From: Lingula anatina
Taxonomy: Eukaryota; Brachiopoda; Lingulata; Lingulida; Lingulidae
Reading direction: 5' to 3'
Length of the DNA stretch: 56,344 nucleotides
NCBI RefSeq assembly: GCF_001039355.2
Contig: NW_019775545.1
Span: 1-56,344, forward strand
In this document: piece after piece, positions 12,127-21,603 of the stretch
Position numbering within the stretch: the first letter of the stretch is position 1
Layout of the letters: every line of letters starts with the position of its first letter
Position numbers and translations under genes: made by a program
Notes under the pieces: model-generated
What the model was told of the DNA's origin: nothing
The model's input: only the letters and a program-made list of their open reading frames with translations
Databases searched by the model: none

Positions 12127-12549
12127 TTTGTAGAAAATTATCCTTTGGTTCTTTCAATTTGACCTGTCCAATTTCAACCGTTTTGATCTCTTTCTTATAG
12201 AACCTACCGTTTTTGCACTGTAGTCTACAGCATTGCAGTTGTCACACTGAAGTCGATGGCCAAATCAAATTATCAAATTGGTCGTATGAGTATAAATATG
12301 TCTCACAAATATATGTTATGTCATGTTGGTGTGGTTTCCAACTACACAGGCTAATGTATTGATGGGGTTTTATTAATATATGAGATAGCCTAATCAACAA
12401 ATTGGTCATAATGGAATATTAGCCGTTTTAAGCTTTATTGATTTATTTTCTGAGTTGCAACATCATTGGATGTATTGTGACCTATAGGTTCCAGTTTCGG
12501 ATATAATGAGAGTTTTCATTTGACACACACAGACACGCACGCACGCACT
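12127..12549. other. Spacer between two minus-strand GPCR genes
   Basis: About 420 bp, AT-rich. On the minus strand it contains two AATAAA hexamers downstream of GPCR 3 (12434-12447) and a CA-rich tract ending near 12546. Confidence 0.55.
12434..12447 (-). other. Candidate polyadenylation signals of GPCR 3
   Basis: Two AATAAA hexamers on the minus strand (12434-12439 and 12442-12447), about 100-115 nt beyond the GPCR 3 stop codon. Confidence 0.5.
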
Positions 12550-13620
12550 TTACAGGTATGTGTTATAACTGTCCTCTGAACGTTGATCCTTCGTTTTCAT
12601 TTTATCGCTGATGGTCTCCGAGTTCTGGTCAAGCTTGGGTTTGGGCTGACATGAGTTTGTCATCTTCTTCCACAGCCTTCTGTACCCCCCTTTCACCTCT
12701 GAGATCCGCAGGACGTAGATGAGAGGGTCCATCAGCGGGTTCAGTAGTGCTACCACGCCAACGCTTTGATGAGCGATGGTCGCGTCTCTACTGATGTCTG
12801 CAGGATTGTCGTACATCAGAACCATCAGGAATAACATCACGACGGCTGGCGTCCAGAAGAGAAGAATTGTCCCCATGAGCAAGCCGACTGTGACTTGTAG
12901 ACGCCTAAAATGTTGATGGGTGTTTGAGGCCATACCGGTTGTCAATGTGACTCTAGCCTTATGCCAGAAAACCGCGTACACTATAAGGTTAACTATTTCA
13001 ATGGCGGTACAGGCAGTTCCAAGATACAACGCCGAGACACGCGTGTACCCACCATAGAAGTGTTCCAAGCACGTTCGTTCCATGTTTCCAACCAAGAAAA
13101 CAACATGTAATGTTATATATGACAGAGCGACAAAACCGACTGCAAGCGCCATCCCAAATAGAACACGTCGTTTAGTAACAATGCTATTGAACTGCAAGGG
13201 TTTGACGATGGATAGCGACTGTACGATTACTACGCTTGTCGTTGAAAGTAATGGGAGCAGTAACAGATGCCTTGAAAGGTCATTAAGTGCTTCATCCGCG
13301 CAGCCTAAGTTCTGGGGCTGTACAGCCTCGACTATGTCGCCATATTGGACTATGGTCACCGAATAGAAAAGGTCAACGGTCACAAACACGAGGTCACCAA
13401 GGGTCACCAGCTGCAGGGACAATCGGAACTGATCCATAAGATTCTTAGTGTGATGCAGCGTAAACAAAGTCACCAAGTTGAATATAAAAGATATGGAGCA
13501 TATCGCTATCTCCAACGGGTAAAGTGCCTTTAATATGGCACCATTGTTCACTGACGAGTGCGGATCATTAGGAAGAACAAGGTGGAACGGTGAACTGTTA
13601 TCACCACTTGAGTTAACCAT
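12550..13620 (-). CDS. Class A (rhodopsin-like) orphan GPCR 3
   Basis: Intact 356-aa seven-TM receptor. There are two N-terminal sequons (NSS twice). TM1 has FNLVTLFTL, TM2 VTLGDLVFVTVD, a Cys before TM3 (LGCADEALNDL) and a loop-2 Cys (TCLEHFYGGY). The last three motifs are shared with GPCR 2 and GPCR 4. TM6 is LFWTPAVVMLF and TM7 LLNPLMDPLIYVLR. DRY is replaced by VQS before LSIVKPLQF. The basic C-terminal tail has several Ser/Thr. Upstream of the ATG a pyrimidine-rich stretch ending TTTCCAG (about 13650) looks like a 3' splice site, so a 5'UTR intron is likely. Ligand unknown. Confidence 0.88.
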   Translation of the reverse strand: MVNSSGDNSSPFHLVLPNDPHSSVNNGAILKALYPLEIAICSISFIFNLVTLFTLHHTKNLMDQFRLSLQLVTLGDLVFVTVDLFYSVTIVQYGDIVEAVQPQNLGCADEALNDLSRHLLLLPLLSTTSVVIVQSLSIVKPLQFNSIVTKRRVLFGMALAVGFVALSYITLHVVFLVGNMERTCLEHFYGGYTRVSALYLGTACTAIEIVNLIVYAVFWHKARVTLTTGMASNTHQHFRRLQVTVGLLMGTILLFWTPAVVMLFLMVLMYDNPADISRDATIAHQSVGVVALLNPLMDPLIYVLRISEVKGGYRRLWKKMTNSCQPKPKLDQNSETISDKMKTKDQRSEDSYNTYL

Positions 13621-16303
13621 CTCGCCTTCTCGTTCCCTTCGAAATCTGGAAACATTAACACATTGAGTTTAGATTTGTGCAATAAACACGTAAGCAATAA
13701 TACAGTACGTGTATTAAAAAGCAAATTATGAAAAATAAACTCGTTAAATTCAACAAAATCTACAATTCGATGACTTTTGTCTCCATAATCAGTGCTAAGA
13801 TAAAGGGGTTAACACAACATACCAGTGCTTGCTAACGCAGACAAAATGATATCTTTCTGGTTGTAGTGTACTTGTTCCTGGATCTGTAACCGCGAAATGA
13901 ACTGGAACACAACTGCTTTCACTTTATATAAATAACGACATACGTTTTTATTAATGCATTTATTGATCAAAGAGTGCTTCAAATGGAAACACAATACCTT
14001 TTTCTCAAAACAATGACATTGCATCCGTCCGTCCCCTTTATTCGAAGTGAGTCATCGGTTATGTTATATTCAATTTGATGCGGCTATTATTTATCGTGTA
14101 CTTTAAGATTCATCATAGGACAGATAAAAGGCAAATTTAAGCCACATATCATATAGGCTTATGCGTAAGCCACAGGTAAATTAACACACGCGTACACACG
14201 TACAGATACAAGCACGCACAAACACATGCACAAACACACACGCGCGCACACGCACACACACAGTCTAAAAATAGATGTGCTTTGTAAGTGCATTGTTATT
14301 GCTCAATAAAAACTCTTAACGTTACCATAGAAACCAGAGATAATGAGCATTCTGTAAAGTTTAGAAGCGGATATCGTCACCGCATTAAGAGTACATTTAG
14401 CATTGATCATACAGCCTTCAAAGAGCTTCATTAACCGCCCCATTAGTTCTCCACAGCGTCATTCTCCCTCATTACTCTGTTAGAGGTCCATTATTACTCT
14501 CTGACCACAGGGTGCGCTTGTGCTATGTTACAAAATGTTTTTTTTTTTATTTTGTTTACTATTACAAGCCCCTGGTAGCAGAAAATAACGTTCACAACAC
14601 TGCGGGATGTGCGCGTAAATATGAAAATGGCGGCAGAAAGACGTGTGTTCCTACGTTGACCATGGCCAGGATATAAAGATTAATATTGTTGTCTTGGTGA
14701 AATCTTTTCTTTTTTAAACAAATCCCTGAGGAGAAATATGTTATACTGCACACTAGTCATTTTAGCATTTCAATGCATGTCATTGACAGCCACCCTATTC
14801 TTATCTTTTCCGCCCACTTTTCCTAACCGTGACCTTTCTTTTCACGATGTAAATCTAGGGGACGGCAGTAAGGCGCCATACCCATAGACAACATCGGTCT
14901 ACGTGGAGGGACCCAACTCTGCGGGGACTCTCGCTGACTGCAATCAGCCTGACTGCAATCAGCTTTACAGAATGACACGCCTCCTCCTCCAAGCGTTGAG
15001 CAGAAAACAGAAACTGCGTGTTGATTATACGAGTATATTGGCAACTAAAGAAGGCGTGTCATTTAGTTAAGCTGATTACACTTTGCGAGAGTCCCTGGGT
15101 CGATCCAAGTAGACCAATGGGAATGTGGTCTCAGACGTCATTCATATGTAAAGCTGGCCATAAATCATAAATGTGAATCACGGTCTATTTATTGTTAGTA
15201 CCCGAGTGGATGAATCCATTAAGGCATAGACACCTTAAAAGTGCTGAATGCTAATTCAATGGTACGGTTTTAATTGTAATATTTATTGACATTACCGTTA
15301 ATAGCAAGGGGACAATGGTAATGGCTTCCCGTAAAATGCATTTATCTTACTTATAGTTAACTTAATTTGGAGTTTGACGAGAGAATTCATCATCGAATGC
15401 ATTTTAACTCTTATCGGCACTTTTCTCTCGACTGAGATAAGTCACATAATCGTTCTGCATCCAGTAGAATAGAGGAGTGTCATCTTATCTGTTCTCCGTG
15501 TCTATTAACGTTTTACTGGAAAGGTCTACGTCATTCGTGCTGGTCTGTTCAGAGATAGGTGTTAAAATTTTTGTCATTTTTAGAAAAAACAGAACGTCAT
15601 GTGCCCTGCAGGCTTGGGATAAATAACCTTACAATTAAGATACAGATGGGATTGTCCGTGTTGTCACCCACGTCATGTCAGCACAATGTATTATTAAGTA
15701 GAATGGATGTGATAATAGCAGGCATACCGACTTAACGTCGTTTTTATATCGGGGACAGGACCAAGTGCGGGGACAGACATCCGGGAACAGGCATTTCACA
15801 ACGACGTAGATCACTGAACAAAGCGAAATAACGAGTCTTTGTGCAGACATAGTAATTACGGGCAGGGGAAAGGTTCAACCCCGCACGGAAACAGTACTAA
15901 CACTGTTTGTGTAGGACGTGGAGACCCTAACACCTTGAGATATTCGTGCGTCATTGTTAAAACTGCTCAACTTTAATACTAAGTTATTTCTCTTTGTAAA
16001 ACTGAGGAAGAAATAACTGCAACTGGAGAAGTGTGTGAAATATAGACCACGTGACTGACCTATCACTCAGTTGGGTCGAAGATGACATAGGATACACCTT
16101 TCTTGGTTGTTTTGAATGACTTGGGATTTTTACAAGGATTTTAATGCGATCATCTCCTAGCTTAGCACAGGTGCCCCAGGAACAGTTCAGCTTTGTCATA
16201 GCAACAGTATAGCATTTCACCAAGAAACAGGAGCATTCTAAATACTTATTCTGTTTGGACGAGCAGGTAATATACTGTACCTTTTGATAACTTTTGTCCC
16301 AAA
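13621..16303. other. Intergenic region between GPCR 3 and GPCR 4
   Basis: No recognised gene. It contains CA/CG alternating tracts (about 14180-14264) and an imperfect foldback element at 14896-15115. Minus-strand frames at 15.9-16.6 kb are shadows of the proline-rich 5' end of GPCR 4. Confidence 0.55.
14896..15115. mobile_element. Imperfect foldback (MITE-like) element
   Basis: The outer ends GGTCTAC (14896) and GTAGACC (ending 15115) are inverted. Further blocks pair imperfectly inside them: GGGACTCTCGC with GCGAGAGTCCC, AATCAGCTT with AAGCTGATT, and AATGACACGCC with GGCGTGTCATT. The arms are about 90 bp, more diverged than those of the other elements in the window. No clear target duplication was found, so the superfamily is unknown. 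Confidence 0.6.
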
Positions 16304-17710
16304 ATGGCGTTACCAAATTTAACACTGTTGACACCGCCACCTCTAGAACTGTTGACACAGCCACCTTTGACTCTGTGGACACCGCCGCCTCTAGAGCTGT
16401 GGACACCGCCGCCTCTACAATTCATGACAAGACCTCCAACACCTGAACCAAACATTATTGCAATGCCGGCATGGGGCCCGATGACGCCACCGCCCAATCC
16501 TATCATAGAAACCCCGCCACATACCACCCCAGTGTCTAGGAAGGTAGAACAATGGAACGTTTCTTTTTTAAACGACACAGATGCACAACTGAACTATTCT
16601 TATTTAAACAGCTCTGTGTACAATGAGTCGTGTAATAACTGTTCCTTTACTACGTCTTACAGTAATATACTTTATCCCTGCGAGATGGCATTGTGCTTGG
16701 TTGGGATTGTGTTTAATGTCATATCTCTGCTGGCACTGAGTCAGGCCAAGACGAGCAAACGCAGCTCCTCCTTTTACCTGGCACTGAAGTTCATAGCGTT
16801 CACAGACCTATTGTTTGCCACGGTTGACTTCGTCTACGCTCTCCTGATGACGCTGCTGTACACAGACGGTTCCAAAGCGCTCTCAGCTGAGGCATTTGGC
16901 TGCTGGGACGAGATCCTGAACGACCTAGCTAGATTTAGCATGGGGCCCCCTCTTATTGCTACCACGTGCATCGTTATCATTCAGTCAATTTCTATCTTGT
17001 ACCCGCTTAAGTTTCCCACCATTGTGAACAGGCGCAGGGTAACACTGGGTCTTGTCCTCTCGCTGTGTTTTCAGCTGCTTGTTCATATTGGCCTCCATGT
17101 CGGGTATCTTACTACAAATGAATACACGGATTCCGGCCAATGCTGGGAGCATTTTTACGGAGAATACTTCTGGAGTTCAGTCTTGTATGTTGGTACGATA
17201 TGCAGTGTCCTAGAATTTTTTAACATTTTACTTTATGGGTTGCTTTGGTGGAAAATCAAGAACGTTTTGAAAAAGGAGGCGGCAATTTCAGCCTCTCAGC
17301 ACGCCAAGGGAATTCAGAAAGATATGAAACTCCATGTTACCATCGGCCTTCTCCTGGTCACCATCATACTGTTCTGGACGCCTGCCGTGGTGATGGCTTT
17401 CCTGATATTGTCATTTAAGAATAACACATCGCGTGACTGGGACGGACGTTTTCTCGCTCAGCACATAGCGGGTCTGTTTGCACTTCTGAACACGATAATA
17501 GACCCCATTGTGTATGGCATCAGACTACCGGAAGTGAAGGACGGGTACCGAAGATTGTGGCGCAAACTTTTCTGTCGCTGCAGTAGTAGCGAGACAAGTT
17601 CTGATGTCGTCACTAATTCCACTTCACGGTCTAAACAACATCAAGTGCAGAACACTGCCAGTAAATCACAAGGAAGTAAAACCACCAGTCTGGACAAAAG
17701 ACCTGGTTAA
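16304..17710 (+). CDS. Class A GPCR 4 with proline-rich glycosylated N terminus
   Basis: 468-aa receptor with an N-terminal domain of about 120 residues, long for this group. Residues about 7-46 are an imperfect tandem repeat on the theme L-W/L-T-P-P-P-L-E-L. Residues 85-114 carry six sequons (NVS, NDT, NYS, NSS, NES, NCS). TM1 (about 121-146) has VFNVISLLAL, TM2 FTDLLFATVD, the pre-TM3 Cys is in GCWDEILNDL, loop 2 has QCWEHFYGEY, TM6 ILFWTPAVVM and TM7 LLNTIIDPIVYGIRL. DRY is replaced by IQS. The tail is Ser-rich. ATG 16304 has a good context (AAAATGG). GPCR 2 is its nearest relative and has a similar proline-containing N terminus, so this extension is ancestral to the pair. The ligand is unknown; the extension could be a tethered or mucin-like stalk (inference). 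Confidence 0.88.
   Translation: MALPNLTLLTPPPLELLTQPPLTLWTPPPLELWTPPPLQFMTRPPTPEPNIIAMPAWGPMTPPPNPIIETPPHTTPVSRKVEQWNVSFLNDTDAQLNYSYLNSSVYNESCNNCSFTTSYSNILYPCEMALCLVGIVFNVISLLALSQAKTSKRSSSFYLALKFIAFTDLLFATVDFVYALLMTLLYTDGSKALSAEAFGCWDEILNDLARFSMGPPLIATTCIVIIQSISILYPLKFPTIVNRRRVTLGLVLSLCFQLLVHIGLHVGYLTTNEYTDSGQCWEHFYGEYFWSSVLYVGTICSVLEFFNILLYGLLWWKIKNVLKKEAAISASQHAKGIQKDMKLHVTIGLLLVTIILFWTPAVVMAFLILSFKNNTSRDWDGRFLAQHIAGLFALLNTIIDPIVYGIRLPEVKDGYRRLWRKLFCRCSSSETSSDVVTNSTSRSKQHQVQNTASKSQGSKTTSLDKRPG
16325..16440 (+). repeat. Imperfect coding tandem repeat (proline-rich stalk)
   Basis: Units of about 24-27 nt encode variants of LLTPPPLE and LWTPPPLE in the N terminus of GPCR 4. Copies differ at a few positions and stay in frame. 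Confidence 0.75.
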
Positions 17711-17798
17711 GACAAGACTAAACACATACTGGTTGACGTGACTCCGGTCCTAATATTTTTTCAAAACTTATAGTTATTCGTTAACATATTTAACTTAA

Positions 17799-17804
17799 AA
17801 TAAA
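17799..17804 (+). other. Candidate polyadenylation signal of GPCR 4
   Basis: AATAAA 89 nt after the GPCR 4 stop codon. Confidence 0.55.
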
Positions 17805-18164
17805 TATACCTTAAACTTGATTTATAAATATATTAATACAGACAGGGAAGTGTTGCTAGAATGCGGAGTTGCGGATTCAAAAAGCAATTTGTATACTTTG
17901 TGTGTATACAACATTTCTGCCCGGCTGAGGTATAATGCCTTAGTTATGCTATTTCTGAGGGACGCAGGGCACAGGATTAAAACAGCTCAGTTGTGGTGGA
18001 TAAAACGTTTATCATTCCACTTTATTTTCTGTTTACTTTCATTGAAGAAATTGGTAGCCATGGTACGCACACACGAAAACTGGTGTAATTTTAATTTGAA
18101 AAAAAATTAAAATTTTTAAAAATACCTAGCCTCTGTCTGTTTTACAATAAAGCACAATTACACT

Positions 18165-18290
18165 GGAACACCTACCGCATTGTGTCACAACCACCTCAAT
18201 GTAGTCGCCGAAACGAACTGAGACTTCTTCACACCGGCAATCGAAAGTGGTATGCTTCTTTCACTGTTACACAAACAGCTGTTTAACAAG
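18165..18290. repeat. Dispersed repeat, copy 1
   Basis: Shares a mosaic of matches (ACACCTACCGCATTGTGTCA, a CACCACCT-like block, GTAGTCG, CAATC-GAAGTG, CTTCTTT, CAGCTGT) in the same order and orientation with about 34901-35025. This indicates two old copies of one repeat family. No open frame. Confidence 0.6.
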
Positions 18291-18337
18291 TGCCATTAAT
18301 TGGAAGGCCAGTATAAGTAACCGATAAATACTTTCTT

Positions 18338-18396
18338 GTGTACTGGGGTGTATTGTATTAATGTATACTGGGGTGTATTGTATTAAAGTGTATTGG
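18338..18396. repeat. Short tandem repeat, about 2.5 copies of a 23-25 bp unit
   Basis: The unit TACTGGGGTGTATTGTATTA recurs with small changes. It lies beyond the 3' end of VWDE-like gene A. Confidence 0.7.
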
Positions 18397-19114
18397 AGTG
18401 GCCAAAATGTCATAAAATAGAACTTCGTTGATACGGATTTCATATTATAGATGAGTACGTTGACATTTTGCCTTAGAATGAATGCAAAAATAAAATTGTC
18501 AAAATTGAATCCTTTTCGATATAAAGGCAATTGACGGATAATTTTATCGCGTTAACATTTGTATCCTGCACTAATAACAATGTAAATTTCCACAAAGTAG
18601 GAACTTGAAATTGTTGGGAAACTAGATGTTCTGACATAATGAACACGGTTGGTAACGGATTTTTCTGACGTGCAAACGACGGTATTTTTTGTCTCTTCAG
18701 CATCTGCATTACTTGTTTAAGGACATACCGGTGCGATCATTGACATGAACTGATATCGAAATACTATTTTGTTGGACCCAGCGTTTGAAGCTCTAAATTT
18801 ATCACGATGTTTTAATATGTTTTAAAATGTATAACATGCACTTCAATAACAGAGGATTAGGATATTTTAATGTCAACAACAGGTAATATAATGATCTAGG
18901 GACGAAAATACTGTAAACTGCTCACCAGTACTCAGTCACACACAAACAGCCTCGTTATCGCAGAGCTTGCCTCGCATTGGGCACCATCGTTCCTATCTAA
19001 ATCAATCTCGAATATTGAGAAGTAAGTAAACATTTTGTCAACGTTATAAAATGCCTATTTTCATTTGAAACACTGTTATTTGAGCACTGACCTAAGATGC
19101 TTTGAAAATCAAAG

Positions 19115-21550
19115 TTATGGTTTTTGCCATTTGGCCTGGCAGACAAACCCCGCCCTGTCTGTGCATCTTTTGCCGACATACCGAAATGCGGCGTTGGTAT
19201 CCATGGCAACGCAATTAAGTCCTTTCTTGACATCGAGCGGAAGTCCATTCACCCAGGGGAGATAGTCGGAATCATCTATGTATCTGTAAAGGTTGTCAAC
19301 TCTGTCTAGGACGACTCCTAAAATATACCATTTTAAAGATGACACATGTTGGTATTTGTTGCATATGAGACAAAATCATATGGAAACGAGGGAAAGTATT
19401 TTAGTTTACTTTTTATAATGCCAAGTTATGTCAAAGAATTCTATCCATTTGAAGGAAATGCTATATTTTTTTAATTGCAAAGCTTACCGCCGGTAACGGT
19501 TTAAGCATGTAATATACAGTGTATTTTCTAATAAAATAAAGCGATTTTTTTATCTATTAAAAATGTCTCTGTTTTTGTATCTCCGAAATATACCGCTAAA
19601 CAAGTAGTGGCAAAACTGCTGATGAAGTCATATACGCCAGTACATATGATGAGAAAGTGATAGGACATTCAACACACAGGGCGCTTTTACCTAATGACTG
19701 AACCGTTTCACTGAAAGAAAACTTAAAGTCTCACTACTGATCTGTATATGAATTCCTTTATAAATGTAGTTATTGTTATGGTTGTGGTGATTCCAAATTA
19801 GAACTTTCACCTGTGAATTCCATGACAGTCAAACGTCAAGTGAAACACCAACAATTACCATCGTTTCTCACTGCATGCCATCTCTAAAATGAACTTACCT
19901 ATCCACAGCAACCCAAGATTTCCCGCAATATTGTTGGTTAAAGCTTTGTAATCTCCCCGAGACAGCATGGCCAGATCGCCCCCCTCGCTGGTACAAGTGG
20001 CACGTGACTGGGTGAAGGTCGACTTAGACAGGTGCACGCGATAACAGAAAGCGTTTCCGAACTTTGCGTAGTGCTGAGGACACCCCGAGGTTCGCCCTGT
20101 TAAAATAAAACATAAATTAATGAAAATGCAAATTAATGAAAACCCCTTCCTTTACAGCTACCTAATATATATTGTGAATGGGCGCATACGCAGTAAATCG
20201 AATGCGTGCTTTAAATGACAAATAATAACAGATGCATATCGCGCGACGGATGTTCGTACAATACTATCACTTTTTACCCAGAAATGAATGTGCAAAGTAA
20301 AATCAAATATACGTTGTTTATTTTTGCACTTATGCTTATTGAAACATTTTGTTGTTTCCTTTTTCAATGCCTTTTAGCACTTACTATAACAATAAAAGCT
20401 GCCTTCAGTATTACGGCAGTCTTCGTAGAGACCACATATACTTGTATTCTGGCATTCGTTGATATCTGAAGGCAAGGAAATATTACATTAGAGTCTTTAC
20501 GATTTTAGACCAGACATGCTAAGAATAACACCAAATTAATTTATCATGCTAAGAATGACACCAAATTAATTTACCATGCTTAGAATGACACCAAATTAAT
20601 TCAACCATGAAATCTACAGGTTTATATTCTTACTTATAAAGACTTTGTAGTAGCCCTTTTTCTAACAGTGTATAAAGCTGCTATACAGATGACCGGAGAA
20701 ACGATATACTGGTAATACACTGCAGTATCCCCTACCTTCACAGGTGATCGTGGAGGGGTTACATTGGAAACCTGGCTTACAGTAGCACGTCTTGGCGCAC
20801 TTCCCATCTTAAAAAACAAGAGAAAAAGAAAAGAAAAATGTTTTTTGACGTCGACAGGTGGAGAGTAGGCAATAATTCTTGTGTAGAAGACAATTGCTTT
20901 ATAACTCCTTTTGGCAGGAAATTCATGATCTAAGCAGAAACATGTATACACATCTACGTCACACAATATATACCGTCACAACTCCTCGTATGATTCTTGC
21001 AAACTTCCCAAATTACTAGCATCTCTCTGTATACCTGGTCTAGAATACTGCCCCCTACCTGTCCGTCTGGTCCAGAATACTACCCCCTACCTGTCCGTCT
21101 GGTCCAGAATACTACCCCCTACCTGTCCGTCAGGTCCAGAATACTTCCCCCTACCTGTCCGTCTGGTCCAGAATACTACCCCCTACCTGTCCATCTGGTC
21201 CAGAATACTAACCCCTACCTGTCCGTCTGGTCCATTGGTCTGTACTGGAGTTCACGTCACATTCCTGGCAGGGATCTCCAGGGTGACTCTCACCGTCCGC
21301 AATACAGTACCCGTTAATTACGCACGTGCCAGCCTGCACAGAAAAAAAAAAGAAAAGATTTGTCAATATTCAGGGAGGATAACTCCTTTGTAAGTTCAGC
21401 ACCGTGCACCAAATGGGTGTTGTCATGTGTGTATTAGGATGGGGAGGAGGGTGGGGATGTTAGGGGGAGAAAACTCCAACAACAATTAAATCACTTCTTT
21501 TCAAGTTTTTCCGAAAACCCAATGTTCATGTGCAAACGTCAGTCATTTCT

Positions 21551-21603
<53 letters not shown>

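Larger units (their letters stand above)
17711..19114. other. Intergenic region between GPCR 4 and VWDE-like gene A
   Basis: No gene recognised. It holds the probable GPCR 4 polyadenylation signal (17799-17804), one copy of a dispersed repeat (about 18165-18290) and a short tandem repeat (about 18338-18396). Confidence 0.55.

Noticed and set aside
16246-16578. Minus-strand Gly/Val repeat frames
   Set aside because: They are antisense shadows of the proline-repeat coding region of GPCR 4.
21034-21233. Regularly repeated units suggesting a CRISPR array
   Set aside because: There are no unique spacers; units abut directly and the context is a eukaryotic intron.
20997-21317. Plus-strand open frame with repeated Tyr/Pro-rich peptides
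   Set aside because: It is the antisense of the 32-bp donor minisatellite and of exon 17 of VWDE-like gene A.
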